Source: Kineosporiaceae bacterium (GTDB lineage: Bacteria; Actinomycetota; Actinomycetes; Actinomycetales; Kineosporiaceae). Taken from it: a DNA stretch of 64,000 nucleotides. The position numbers and the translations under genes were made by a program. Location of the stretch: NCBI GenBank assembly GCA_016713225.1, contig JADJPO010000003.1, positions 496,001 to 560,000 of the forward strand. The letters are read 5' to 3'. Of this stretch, positions 8,948-16,917 are shown one piece after another. The notes beneath the pieces are model-generated. The model was not told the DNA's origin. It searched no databases and saw nothing but the letters and a program-made list of their open reading frames with translations. Positions within the stretch are counted from its first letter, which is position 1. Each line of letters begins with the position of its first letter.

Positions 8948-10333
8948 ATGAACCCCTCAGTCCGCCAGTCGGTGCACACCGAAACACCCGTCGGGTCCGC
9001 GCCCGCGAACCCGAACGCCCCGAAGGGGCGCCTCGGCCGGATCGTGGCCGGCTCGTTGGCCACCGGCCTGGTGGCCGGGGTACTGCTCGTCTTCGCCCCG
9101 TTCATCCCCGCCGACGAGACCGGCGCGACCGGCGCGATCCTGTGCGGCTTCGCGCTCGGCTGGGCCTTGCTCGCCGTGCTCTCGGTCCGCATCACCGATC
9201 AGCCCCAGCGCTGGGCTGCGGCACCGGCCCTGTTCCTGGGCCTGGGCGGGCTGCTGCTCATCGCCTTCGGCACGGCGGCCCAGCAGCTGCTCCAGTGGGT
9301 GTGGCCCCCGGCGTTGCTGGCGCTGGTCGTCGTCAGCCTCGTCGGTGCACGCCGCCGGCTGCACTCCACGAGCGCACGCGTCATGGTCTACCCGGTCCTG
9401 GCCGTCCTCGCGCTGGCGTCCGTCGGCGGTGGCATCGAGACGGCCCTCGAGGCCTACGACGCGAGCCACTACCCGATGCCTGGTCAGCTGATCGACGTCA
9501 ACGGGCACCGGATGCACCTGCGCTGCACCGGCACCGGCAGCCCGACCGTCGTCCTGCAGCCCGGTGCCGGCGACATGGCCTCGACCATGGCTGCCTGGAT
9601 CGCGCCCGCCGTGGCCCGCACCACCCGCGTGTGCGTCTACGACCGCCCCGGCCGCGGCTGGAGCGACCCGGTCGACACCCCCCAGGACGCCGCCCGCGTC
9701 GCGGACGACCTGCACACCCTGTTGCACAACGCTCACGTCCCCGGCCCGTACGTGCTGGCGGGCCACTCCTTCGGTGGTCTCTACGTGCTCGCTCACGCCG
9801 CGCGGTACCCGGCGGATGTCGCCGGGATGGTGCTCATCGACTCGGCGGCGCCCGCGTCGCCGGCACCTGGGGCGGCCGCGCCCGCCGGCCGCAACGACCT
9901 CCTGGTCCGCGCCGCCGCCCTCGCGTCCATCGGGTCGCGCGTCGGCCTCGGTCGGCTGTACAGCCAGATCTCCTACGGCACGCTGCCCTCCCCGGAGCGT
10001 GAGCAGGTGCGGGCCAGCATCTCGACCCCCGCCACGCTGCGTTCGACGATCGACGAGTACGTGCAGGGCAGCCCGTCGATGCAGGAGGCCGGTGAGCTGC
10101 GCAGCCTCGGGGACATTCCACTGTTCGTCCTCACCGCGGGCAGTGGCAGTGACGAGCGCTGGTTCGCGAACCAGGACGAGCTGGCTCGGCTGTCGACCGA
10201 CTCGAGGCACCACACCGTGGACGGCGCCACGCACGAGATGCTCGTCGCGGACCGGACCGCGGCCGCCTCGTCGAGCGCGGCCATCCGGGACGTGGTCTCG
10301 TCGGTGCGGACCGGTGCGTCGCCCTCCCGCTAG
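8948..10333 (+). CDS. membrane-anchored alpha/beta hydrolase
   Basis: 461 residues. Four hydrophobic segments within about residues 25-160 are followed by an alpha/beta-hydrolase domain with an oxyanion region (LQPGAGD), the nucleophile elbow GHSFGG (Ser near 274), an acidic-turn candidate in VLIDSAAP and a late His in GATHEML. The catalytic domain probably faces one side of the membrane; substrate unknown. ATG at 8948 follows GAAGGA. An upstream in-frame start at 8885 has no ribosome site. It is divergent from the LAL regulator and 97 bp upstream of an oxidoreductase gene. Confidence 0.85.
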   Translation: MNPSVRQSVHTETPVGSAPANPNAPKGRLGRIVAGSLATGLVAGVLLVFAPFIPADETGATGAILCGFALGWALLAVLSVRITDQPQRWAAAPALFLGLGGLLLIAFGTAAQQLLQWVWPPALLALVVVSLVGARRRLHSTSARVMVYPVLAVLALASVGGGIETALEAYDASHYPMPGQLIDVNGHRMHLRCTGTGSPTVVLQPGAGDMASTMAAWIAPAVARTTRVCVYDRPGRGWSDPVDTPQDAARVADDLHTLLHNAHVPGPYVLAGHSFGGLYVLAHAARYPADVAGMVLIDSAAPASPAPGAAAPAGRNDLLVRAAALASIGSRVGLGRLYSQISYGTLPSPEREQVRASISTPATLRSTIDEYVQGSPSMQEAGELRSLGDIPLFVLTAGSGSDERWFANQDELARLSTDSRHHTVDGATHEMLVADRTAAASSSAAIRDVVSSVRTGASPSR

Positions 10334-10430
10334 GTCGAACCCGGCGATTTCCCCGGCGCGACCCGGCAGCCTCGCCGGTCAGTGTCGACACAGCGCCACG
10401 AGGCGCACTCACCCCGAGGAGATGAGAGAG

Positions 10431-11405
10431 ATGACCACCATGAAGGCGATCGTCCAGGAGACCTACGGCTCGGCCGACGTGCTGGACTCGCGCGAGATCG
10501 ATCAGCCCACGGCCGGAGCCGGCGAAGTGTTGCTGCGCGTGCACGCGGCCGGCCTCAGCCGAGGCGATGTGCATCTGATGACGGGGGAGCCGTATCTGAT
10601 GCGCGCCGTCGTCGGGCTGCGCAGGCCGAGGAACCAGGTGCCCGGTCGGGATGTTGCGGGGACCGTCGTGGCGATCGGTCCGGACGTCACGCGCTTCGGC
10701 GTCGGTGAGGAGGTCTTCGGTATCGCGCGCGGCGCGTTCGCGGAGTACGCCGTGGCGCGCGAGAGCAAGCTGGCCCACAAACCGTCGAACCTCACGTTCA
10801 CTCAGGCTGCGGCCATGCCGGTCTCGGGACTGACGGCCCTTCGGGCGCTCGACGTCGCCGGAGTCCAGGCCGGGCAGACCGTACTCGTCATCGGTGCCTC
10901 CGGTGGGGTGGGGACCTATGCCGTGCAGCTCGCGGTCGCGGCGGGCGCGACCGTCACCGGGGTCGCCAGCGCCGCCAAGGCGCAGCTCGTCAGGGATCTC
11001 GGTGCGGCGGAGGTCATCGACTACGCGCAGGAGGACTTCGCCGACGGCTCGCGCACGTTCGACGTCGTGCTGGACATCGGAGGCATGACGCCGGTCGCCC
11101 GCCTGCGACGCGCTCTGATGTCGAAGGGGACGTTGGCCATCGTCGGCGGCGAGAACGGCGCCAGGTGGAGCCCGGGCATGGGCCGTCAGGTGCAGGCGGT
11201 GCTGCTCAATCCCTTGGTCTCCCAGCGGCTCACGATGGTGACCAACAAGGAGCACTACTCGGGCCTGGAGCGCCTTGCGGCGCATGCCGTGGCGGGCAAG
11301 CTCGCCTCGTTCACGGACCGTCCCTTCGGTCTGAGCGCCACCGCGGACGCCGTCCGTCACCTCGTGGCCGGCAAGGCCCGAGGCAAGGTCGTCATCACCG
11401 TCTGA
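10431..11405 (+). CDS. NAD(P)-dependent quinone oxidoreductase-like alcohol dehydrogenase (MDR family)
   Basis: 324 residues, the length of zinc-independent medium-chain reductases. The GroES-like N-terminal half has VPGRDVAGTVVAIG. The Rossmann half has the dinucleotide loop VIGASGGVGTYAVQ about residue 153. The structural-zinc cysteines of true alcohol dehydrogenases are absent, which favours quinone or enone reduction. ATG at 10431 follows GAGGAG and GAGAGAG. It lies between the hydrolase and CPBP genes on the same strand, and a three-gene unit is likely. Substrate is not predictable from sequence. Confidence 0.88.
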   Translation: MTTMKAIVQETYGSADVLDSREIDQPTAGAGEVLLRVHAAGLSRGDVHLMTGEPYLMRAVVGLRRPRNQVPGRDVAGTVVAIGPDVTRFGVGEEVFGIARGAFAEYAVARESKLAHKPSNLTFTQAAAMPVSGLTALRALDVAGVQAGQTVLVIGASGGVGTYAVQLAVAAGATVTGVASAAKAQLVRDLGAAEVIDYAQEDFADGSRTFDVVLDIGGMTPVARLRRALMSKGTLAIVGGENGARWSPGMGRQVQAVLLNPLVSQRLTMVTNKEHYSGLERLAAHAVAGKLASFTDRPFGLSATADAVRHLVAGKARGKVVITV

Positions 11406-11451
11406 GCACCCGCCGCGATCGCTGCCGCCCGAACCGGAGGAGGAGAACGCC

Positions 11452-12321
11452 ATGTCCCTGCACAGCCCTCGGACGACACCCGCGGCTCGCGGTCGCACCG
11501 GTCGGCTCGACAGCTCGCCGCGGCGCCGTTCCGCGGAAGCGATCGCCTTCGTGGCCCTGTGGATGGCGGCGGGCTACCTGTTGCCGATCGACAGCAACGG
11601 GTATCTCCTGCTGGGGATCCCGCTGACGATGGTGTTCCAGCTGTTCGTCCGCCGCCGCCCGTTGCGCGAGCTGTTCGCCCCCGCCACGAGCACGGTCCGG
11701 TGGGACGGCAGGGCGCTCGCGATGGCCGCCGCGCTGGTCCTGCTACCTGCGGTGTACGCCGTCCGCGCCGTGGCGAGTCAGGACTGGGTGGTGGCCGGGT
11801 GGTACCTCGCGGCCGTCGTCGGGGCAGGTTGCGCGGCGTTCGCCCTGCGTGCCGGAACGGTGCTCGGGGCGCTGCGTTCGGCCGCGCTGCCCATCGCGAT
11901 CGGCGCCACCGGGTTTGCACTCGTCTATTCGGCGATGCACGTTGTCGCCGGCGTGCCGCTGTCGGCTGCAGCGGTGGTGGCAGCGGTCGTGAAGTACACC
12001 GCGCTGTACTTCCCCGCGAGCTTCCTGCTGGAGGAGGTCTCCTTCCGGGGAGCGATCGACCCGCACGTGCACGGGCACGAGGACGGCGGGCAGCGCGGCT
12101 GGCGGTCTGCCGTGTTCGTATCGGTCCTGTGGGGGCTGTGGCACCTGCCTGTCTCCCACGGTCTGCCGTTGCCGCTTCAGGCGATCGAACTGGTCGCGGT
12201 GCACGTGCTGCTCGGCGTCCCGCTGTCCTTCGCGTGGCGTCGCACCCGTAACCTCGCCGGGCCGGCACTGGCGCATGCTGTCAACGACGCCGTCCGCAAC
12301 GGCTTCATGCTCGGGTTGTAG
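11452..12321 (+). CDS. CPBP family intramembrane metalloprotease
   Basis: 289 residues with about seven hydrophobic helices. The three CPBP (Abi/CAAX protease-like) motifs are visible: LLEEVSFRG near residue 195 (EExxxR), SVLWGLWHLP (FxxxH-like) and AHAVNDAV (HxxxN/D). Members cleave within the membrane and have been linked to prenyl-protein processing, bacteriocin self-immunity and anti-sigma factor cleavage. A strong GGAGGAGGAG precedes ATG 11452. It sits 46 bp after the oxidoreductase and is probably cotranscribed. Its target is unknown. Confidence 0.88.
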   Translation: MSLHSPRTTPAARGRTGRLDSSPRRRSAEAIAFVALWMAAGYLLPIDSNGYLLLGIPLTMVFQLFVRRRPLRELFAPATSTVRWDGRALAMAAALVLLPAVYAVRAVASQDWVVAGWYLAAVVGAGCAAFALRAGTVLGALRSAALPIAIGATGFALVYSAMHVVAGVPLSAAAVVAAVVKYTALYFPASFLLEEVSFRGAIDPHVHGHEDGGQRGWRSAVFVSVLWGLWHLPVSHGLPLPLQAIELVAVHVLLGVPLSFAWRRTRNLAGPALAHAVNDAVRNGFMLGL

Positions 12322-12388
12322 GCGCAGCACCTGCGGCTGACACGAGCCTGCTCCGGCGCATCGCGACGGTCGAGTCTCGCGTATCGGG

Positions 12389-12832
12389 TTAGAAGGTGAC
12401 GACCTTCACGGTGATATGGCCGTCTGCCGCGAGCTGGTCCCAGTAGCTGTCCCTCGAGACAACCTGACAACGCAGGCCTTCGGCCGTGGCGATGATCATG
12501 GAATCACCCAGGGAGAGAGTCGCGGCCACCCCGTGCCGGTTGACCGGGCCCGGGTTTTGCTTCGAGAGTTCCAGAAGCTCGGCAGCTCGTAGGAGCATGT
12601 CTCGTTCGGGCGCGACGACACGTACGCCTCGACTGGCGATGAGCTGGGCGATCACGCCGGTGTTGACGCTTCCCTTCCGGCGGGCCGTCTCGACCACCTC
12701 GACCAATCCCACGCTGGGCAGGACCACGTCAGTGTCAGGGGTGGAGAGGATCGTCTCCACCACCTGCCACTGCGGTTCCTGCAGGATCCACGTCAGGAGA
12801 GTGGATGAGTCGAGAACCAGGGCGGTCGTCAC
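12389..12832 (-). CDS. PIN-domain RNase toxin (VapC-like)
   Basis: 147 residues, the usual size of a VapC toxin. PIN acidic residues are visible: Asp in LVLDSSTLL near the N-terminus, Glu in VGLVEVVETA, and Asp in LSLGDSMIIATA, with a final Asp in SRDSYW. VapC toxins cleave tRNA or rRNA. The gene lies 8 bp downstream of an AbrB-type antitoxin gene, the standard antitoxin-toxin order. Confidence 0.88.
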   Translation of the reverse strand: MTTALVLDSSTLLTWILQEPQWQVVETILSTPDTDVVLPSVGLVEVVETARRKGSVNTGVIAQLIASRGVRVVAPERDMLLRAAELLELSKQNPGPVNRHGVAATLSLGDSMIIATAEGLRCQVVSRDSYWDQLAADGHITVKVVTF

Positions 12833-12840
12833 GGTACGAC

Positions 12841-13188
12841 TCAGATCCCGAGTTCGGCCAGCACCCGCTCGGCGACCTCGTCCGGGTCCTGATCGGCACT
12901 GACGCCGACGGCCTCCGCGACCCTGTCCTCGCGTGCCTGTCGAGCCTGCTGGTCCTCACTTCGCGGCGGACGCACGTAGGCGACCGAGTCACCGGCGTCC
13001 CCGCCGTGGTTGTTGGCCCAGACCGCCATCGTCAACTGACGGGGAGAGATCAGCCGGACCTCACCACCCGTCATGACAAAGCGCACGCGGTCCCCTGGCG
13101 CGATTCCCAGCGCACGGCGAATCTCAGCAGGGATCACAACTCGCCCTTCCGGGCTCACTGGGCTGCCGTCCACCTTCGAATCTGCCAT
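12841..13188 (-). CDS. AbrB/SpoVT-type antitoxin (VapB-like)
   Basis: 115 residues. The N-terminal swapped-hairpin DNA-binding domain reads SPEGRVVIPAEIRRALGIAP, typical of AbrB/MazE-like antitoxins, and the charged C-terminal half would bind the toxin. ATG at 13188 has AAGG 8 nt upstream. An in-frame upstream start at 13212 would cover a putative operator and is less likely. Expected to neutralise the PIN toxin and autorepress. Confidence 0.85.
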   Translation of the reverse strand: MADSKVDGSPVSPEGRVVIPAEIRRALGIAPGDRVRFVMTGGEVRLISPRQLTMAVWANNHGGDAGDSVAYVRPPRSEDQQARQAREDRVAEAVGVSADQDPDEVAERVLAELGI

Positions 13189-13211
13189 GTGTCTCACCTT
13201 AAGGCAGACCA

Positions 13212-13243
13212 TGCCAAGTTGCCAGGTCTATGCCACTCTGCCA
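13212..13243. promoter_or_regulatory. four TGCCA direct repeats upstream of vapB
   Basis: TGCCA begins at 13212, 13220, 13231 and 13239, giving 8-11-8 spacing, immediately upstream of the antitoxin start on the opposite strand. Two pairs, 19 bp apart, look like tandem sites for an oligomeric AbrB-type repressor. The pattern is seen directly; its role is inference. Confidence 0.4.
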
Positions 13244-13491
13244 TGCCGGTTGCTCCTGCCAGCAGAAGATTGCCTCTCAGGCACCATCCATCGGCAGGTC
13301 CGTGGCCGCCCTAGAGCAGCATCTACGCCTCGCCCGTACGACCTTGATCGTCGCCATGCGGAAGTGGCGCGGTCACGGTGATCGAGGCCGCGTGCGCGGT
13401 GCGGCTGGCGCCGGACTCTGCCGTCAGGGACGGCGAAGCCTCCTGGCGCCTGTCATCGTCTGGTGAACGTTGCGCGGGTATCGTCGTCGGC

Positions 13492-13800
13492 ATGTCGATC
13501 GCGCAGCCCGACCCCGTCGCGGGCGTGCAGGGTCGCTCTCCGCGGGCGATCCGGCTCTCTCTCCTGCCCGAGGAGGCGGGGGATTTCGACCGGGAGTATC
13601 GCCAGGTGATGCGTGAGGCGATGGAGACCCTGGAGCTGACTCCGGTACTGGAGATGCTGGAGCGGTGGGACCGGGTGGCGTCGCTGTCACGAGATCCGGA
13701 GCGGCACCGTCGGATGCTGGATCGTGCGGAGCGGCTGCAGCACGGTGAGGACCTCCCGATGGAGTCCTGGTCTGCGATGAAGGCTCGCCTGGATCTCTAG
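13492..13800 (+). CDS. DUF6247 family protein
   Basis: 102 residues. The stretch RAIRLSLLPEEAGDFDREYR is the hallmark of DUF6247, a small actinobacterial family often found beside RelE-like toxins and thought to act like an antitoxin. No toxin gene is adjacent here. Start ATG at 13492 is chosen because family similarity begins just after it; an upstream in-frame start lacks conservation. Its TAG stop overlaps the TAG of the convergent zinc-ribbon gene within one CTAG. Confidence 0.75.
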   Translation: MSIAQPDPVAGVQGRSPRAIRLSLLPEEAGDFDREYRQVMREAMETLELTPVLEMLERWDRVASLSRDPERHRRMLDRAERLQHGEDLPMESWSAMKARLDL

Positions 13801-14021
13801 GTGTACGAGCTGGAGATCGACCCGAGGCGGCCGGCGACATCGGGGCTCCGACGTCTCCGCTCCTCATGGTCAAACTCGTACTGGCACTCACGGCAGGCCT
13901 GATCGAGCGCGGTACCGAAGTGCCCTCCGGGGTGTTCCCGCCAGTCGTGCTGGCAGCTCGGACAATCTCCGTAGTACTTCACTCGATCCCGACGGACGAT
14001 GCGCCCGAGGCGATCGAACAT
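13797..14021 (-). CDS. small zinc-ribbon hypothetical protein
   Basis: 74 residues if started at ATG 14021. Two cysteine pairs (CPSC and CREC) with intervening His suggest one bound zinc, and a basic start and acidic/basic tail surround it. I do not recognise a family. A longer in-frame start at 14144 adds 41 unlike residues. No clear ribosome site is present. It may be a residue of a phage or nuclease gene. Convergent with, and overlapping the stop of, the DUF6247 gene. Confidence 0.4.
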   Translation of the reverse strand: MFDRLGRIVRRDRVKYYGDCPSCQHDWREHPGGHFGTALDQACRECQYEFDHEERRRRSPDVAGRLGSISSSYT

Positions 14022-14300
14022 GCTACGAATCGTAGGCGAGGGACCAACCAGCACGCTCAGAAGACGGATGGTATGCGCGGCACTGAGTTGGTCACCCGGG
14101 GCTGGATCAGCCCCCAACAGTTCGAGAACACCCACCACCAACAAACCCTCGACTCCTCAGCCCCGTGTCCGTAGAACCGGGGCAACATCAAGGTGTCCGG
14201 GAAACCGGGGCAAGCTCCCCACCGCCACCGAGCCCCCTGCCGCGAGGCCTGGCTGAACCCTCAACTGACGTCACGATCACCGTGACACCGGTCACGTGGA

Positions 14301-14530
14301 CTAGGTCGCGTCCCACAGGACGTGGTCCCATGGCGCGCCAGGGTCGCTCCGGCTAAGAAGCAGCTGCAGCCGGGCATACCGAACGTCCCGCCAGGCCATC
14401 TCCTCCCGGGCTTCGTCCAAGACGGGGACCGGCAAGATGAGGAACTGCGGGGCAGGGGTCCCTCGGTCAGGTCGACGGGGACGGTATCCCCGGCGAGTGG
14501 ACCATCGGTGAGGAACGCTATCTGGGCCAT
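14301..14530 (-). CDS. small hypothetical protein, apparent single-base frameshift
   Basis: Two adjacent frames join into one credible small protein of about 77 residues: the first part (from ATG 14530) contains FLTDGPLAGDTVPVDLTEGP, the second contains QFLILPVPVLDEAREEMAWR and ends at 14301. One C missing from the run complementary to GGGG at 14449-14452 restores the joint frame, reading L-P-P-Q-F. No known family. The surrounding 14145-14700 region otherwise shows nothing I can support. Confidence 0.4.
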
Positions 14531-14707
14531 CCCTCGAGGATCGCATCGGATCTACAGGACCCGTCAAAGGAGCCTCCGCTCGTGGATCTCGCTACGGTTT
14601 GCACGTTTTCGAACCATATGTCCTGGTTGGGAACGGCTCACGAGACCCGAGCCCATGTTGCACGCCTCGTGATCGATTGACTGCGCAGTGCTCTTATCCT
14701 GGATCAC

Positions 14708-15418
14708 GTGAGCACCGAAAACGACCAGCCATCGTCTGCCATGCAAGCGCTCGGCGGAGGGTTTGCCGCCCTCGCTGGTGTGCTGTTCGAGCTGAGTGGG
14801 GCACCGCCGGGGACTGGGAGCGTCGCAGCTGGGGCACTCCAATCTCCACTGACCGTTGCTCTATCCAGGATGGGGGCTGAGGTCTTTGGGCGGCCCAGGC
14901 GACTCGAAGCCATTGCCGTTAGCCAGTCGCGCCTTACCGACGAGGAGTTCATGACCCGCCTCGCCGGCGATCCTCGCCTCTCTGCATTAGCCGCCCGATC
15001 GCTTATCGCTGTTCAGTGCTCGGCGTACGAGCCGAAGCTGCGTGCGCTTGGCTGCGTGCTTGGCGACCAAGTGCGTGGTGATGGACGAATGATCGACGAG
15101 GCAGAACTTCTGGCCGAGGTTCTGGGCAAGCTCGAGGCGGCACACGTGGCCGTGCTGCACTCCATGATCGAAAGAGACGAGCAAGGTCAAGTCGCGCAGG
15201 AACGCGGAGAAGCTGCTCCTGAGATCAATGTCGCCGTACGCGCTGGCCTGCCAAGCGAACTCGCAGGCTCCGTCACATACATGCTTAACGCTCTTGGCCT
15301 TCTCGATGCGATTACGTCGTTCAGCATCGTGACGTACCGCGTGAACGACCTTGGGCGAGAAGTCGACCGGGTTCTCAGGCTCGCGGCCGAGAGCGACACG
15401 ATCGACAGTGTGCTCTGA
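14708..15418 (+). CDS. hypothetical protein in lower-GC segment
   Basis: 236 residues, GTG start at 14708, no recognisable domain. Composition is mostly helical, with a Gly/Ala-rich start and repeated Leu/Ala heptad-like stretches near residues 120-160. Base composition and third-position usage are visibly less GC-rich than in neighbouring genes, suggesting acquisition. The following gene on the same strand is also an orphan of similar composition, so the two may have arrived together. Confidence 0.55.
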   Translation: MSTENDQPSSAMQALGGGFAALAGVLFELSGAPPGTGSVAAGALQSPLTVALSRMGAEVFGRPRRLEAIAVSQSRLTDEEFMTRLAGDPRLSALAARSLIAVQCSAYEPKLRALGCVLGDQVRGDGRMIDEAELLAEVLGKLEAAHVAVLHSMIERDEQGQVAQERGEAAPEINVAVRAGLPSELAGSVTYMLNALGLLDAITSFSIVTYRVNDLGREVDRVLRLAAESDTIDSVL

Positions 15419-15499
15419 AGGGTTCGCTTGGGCGCTACATCTGCGACCGGCGCTCCGTATGACTGGCGATAGTGATTTGCTGACGAAATGGGGCTATGA

Positions 15500-16277
15500 G
15501 TGAGTTCATATAGAAAGAGTCGAGAATGGTTCGCCTGGCAGGGCACTTTGGCTGACTTGCGACGCCTTGCCGACCTGGTCCGAGAGCTGGAGGAGGATCA
15601 TGCGAAAAAGGAAGCCGCTGCCCTTGATCGCAGTCGCGACCCACTCGCCATCGACACGGCCGATGTTGACCCTGCACCCGCACCCGTGAGGATCTCAATG
15701 ACTATTCGTGAGGCCGACGGCCAATCAACTGATGAACTGCAAGTCATGATGCCGCAACTTGATTCACGGTCAGCAAGCGGCCTCGTGCTCGGTGGCGAGG
15801 CGGGCGGGGCAATTGAGCTGGAGCTTCCACGTGAAGGGCCCAGCCCGATGATCGCTCTCAGCGTGAAGACCGGAGATATCAAGAGGACGAAGGCCTACTT
15901 CGCCCAATTATCGGAGGAAGTCGACCGAGGGGTGCCCAAGTGGGCAGAGCATTCACTATGGCCGGTTCACCGTGGCATTGAGTATCGCCGCCTTGGTGGG
16001 AACTGTCGTTGTAGCGAGTGGCAGACTCCGAGGGCTGAACGCGGGAGCTGTTACAACGATCGGTATGGGAATTGTCATTCTCTCGCTATTCATCTCCACG
16101 GAAATACTTGAGGATAACGACACCGCTGTGACTCGCCGGCTATATCCAGCTTTTGAGCTGGTTAGTGAGAACCGAATCGCTTCCGCAAGAATCCGCACAG
16201 GGTTCATGTTGGCCGGGCCTGTCGCTTTCATCGTCAGTTTACTGGCTTCCGGGGTTTATGCATCACTGACGAGTTGA
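15500..16277 (+). CDS. hypothetical protein with C-terminal membrane helices, apparent frameshift
   Basis: The first frame (GTG 15500 to about 15960) encodes a soluble domain with a helical start (LADLRRLADLVRELEEDH) and a beta-rich middle. The second (about 15964-16277) encodes two membrane helices (ALSIAALVGTVVVA and AGPVAFIVSLLASGVYA) separated by a loop. Removing one C near 15962 gives a smooth join (EHSLW then RFTVALSIAAL). Unjoined, the first ORF continues 48 residues of out-of-frame-looking sequence to 16111. The product would be a tail-anchored protein of about 258 residues. No family recognised; codon usage is less GC-rich like its neighbour. Confidence 0.45.
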
Positions 16278-16497
16278 ATTCATGCAGTCATCGCACACGC
16301 CAGCGCATTGTTCGAGAAGATAGCGAACGCTCGTCGACCGTCAGTCCGGCCGGTCCGGTCACTCGCCCAAGACCGACAACGCCGCGGCCGCGGAGCCTTG
16401 CCTGCTGACGTTCGACCTCCATCGGATCGAGGCCTCGGCGAGTCTGTCAGCGTGAGGCCCAGAGGCCCGCGTCCGGCACGTGTTCGGCACGCATCTC
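16278..16497. other. non-coding stretch
   Basis: Between the orphan membrane gene and the tRNA terminator I see no credible reading frame, repeat or RNA. It is GC-rich again, marking the right edge of the lower-GC segment near 16.3 kb. Confidence 0.4.
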
Positions 16498-16539
16498 AAA
16501 CAGCCCCTGTCCCGCGTTTCCGCTGGTCAGGGGCCTGTT
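16498..16539 (-). terminator. intrinsic terminator of the tRNA Gly-Cys-Val cluster
   Basis: On the minus strand AACAGGCCCCTG pairs with CAGGGGCTGTTT across an 18-nt loop, with one bulge, ending in TTT. It lies just past the 3' end of tRNA-Val and should end the leftward tRNA transcript. Confidence 0.6.
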
Positions 16540-16547
16540 CCCGTTGG

Positions 16548-16619
16548 TGGGCGATACTGGGATTGAACCAGTGACCTCTTCCGTGTCAAGGAAGCGCTCT
16601 CCCACTGAGCTAATCGCCC
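16548..16619 (-). tRNA. tRNA-Val (anticodon GAC)
   Basis: Full cloverleaf: acceptor GGGCGAT/ATCGCCC, anticodon loop TTGACAC giving GAC, T arm GGTTCAATC. The discriminator is A and CCA is not encoded. Last of three leftward tRNAs. Confidence 0.96.
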
Positions 16620-16653
16620 TCGAGCTTCACCGGCCCAGGGGGCCGATGCTGCG

Positions 16654-16724
16654 AGGTGGAGACGGGATTTGAACCCGTGTAGACGGCTTTGCAGGCCGTT
16701 GCCTCGCCTCTCGGCCACTCCACC
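16654..16724 (-). tRNA. tRNA-Cys (anticodon GCA)
   Basis: Acceptor GGTGGAG/CTCCACC, anticodon loop CTGCAAA giving GCA, T arm GGTTCAAATCC. Discriminator U, as required by cysteinyl-tRNA synthetase. Confidence 0.96.
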
Positions 16725-16746
16725 GTGTTCCGGGTGAACCCTTTCG

Positions 16747-16819
16747 AGCGGACGACGGGATTCGAACCCGCGACCCTCACCTTGGCAAGGTGATGCTCTA
16801 CCAACTGAGCCACGTCCGC
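16747..16819 (-). tRNA. tRNA-Gly (anticodon GCC)
   Basis: Acceptor GCGGACG/CGTCCGC, anticodon loop TTGCCAA giving GCC, T arm GGGTTCGAATCCC. First gene of the leftward Gly-Cys-Val cluster. Confidence 0.96.
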
Positions 16820-16917
16820 ATGCTCGCCTCGTCGCTCGGCCGAGGCCGTTGCTCCGAAGCAGCGGTTCAGACCATAGCCGACCGGCGCGCCGAGCGTCCA
16901 ACCACTAGCGTGCGCAC

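Noticed and set aside
13230..13466. 78-residue ORF between vapB and DUF6247
   Set aside because: Overlaps the putative vapB operator, no ribosome site or motif.
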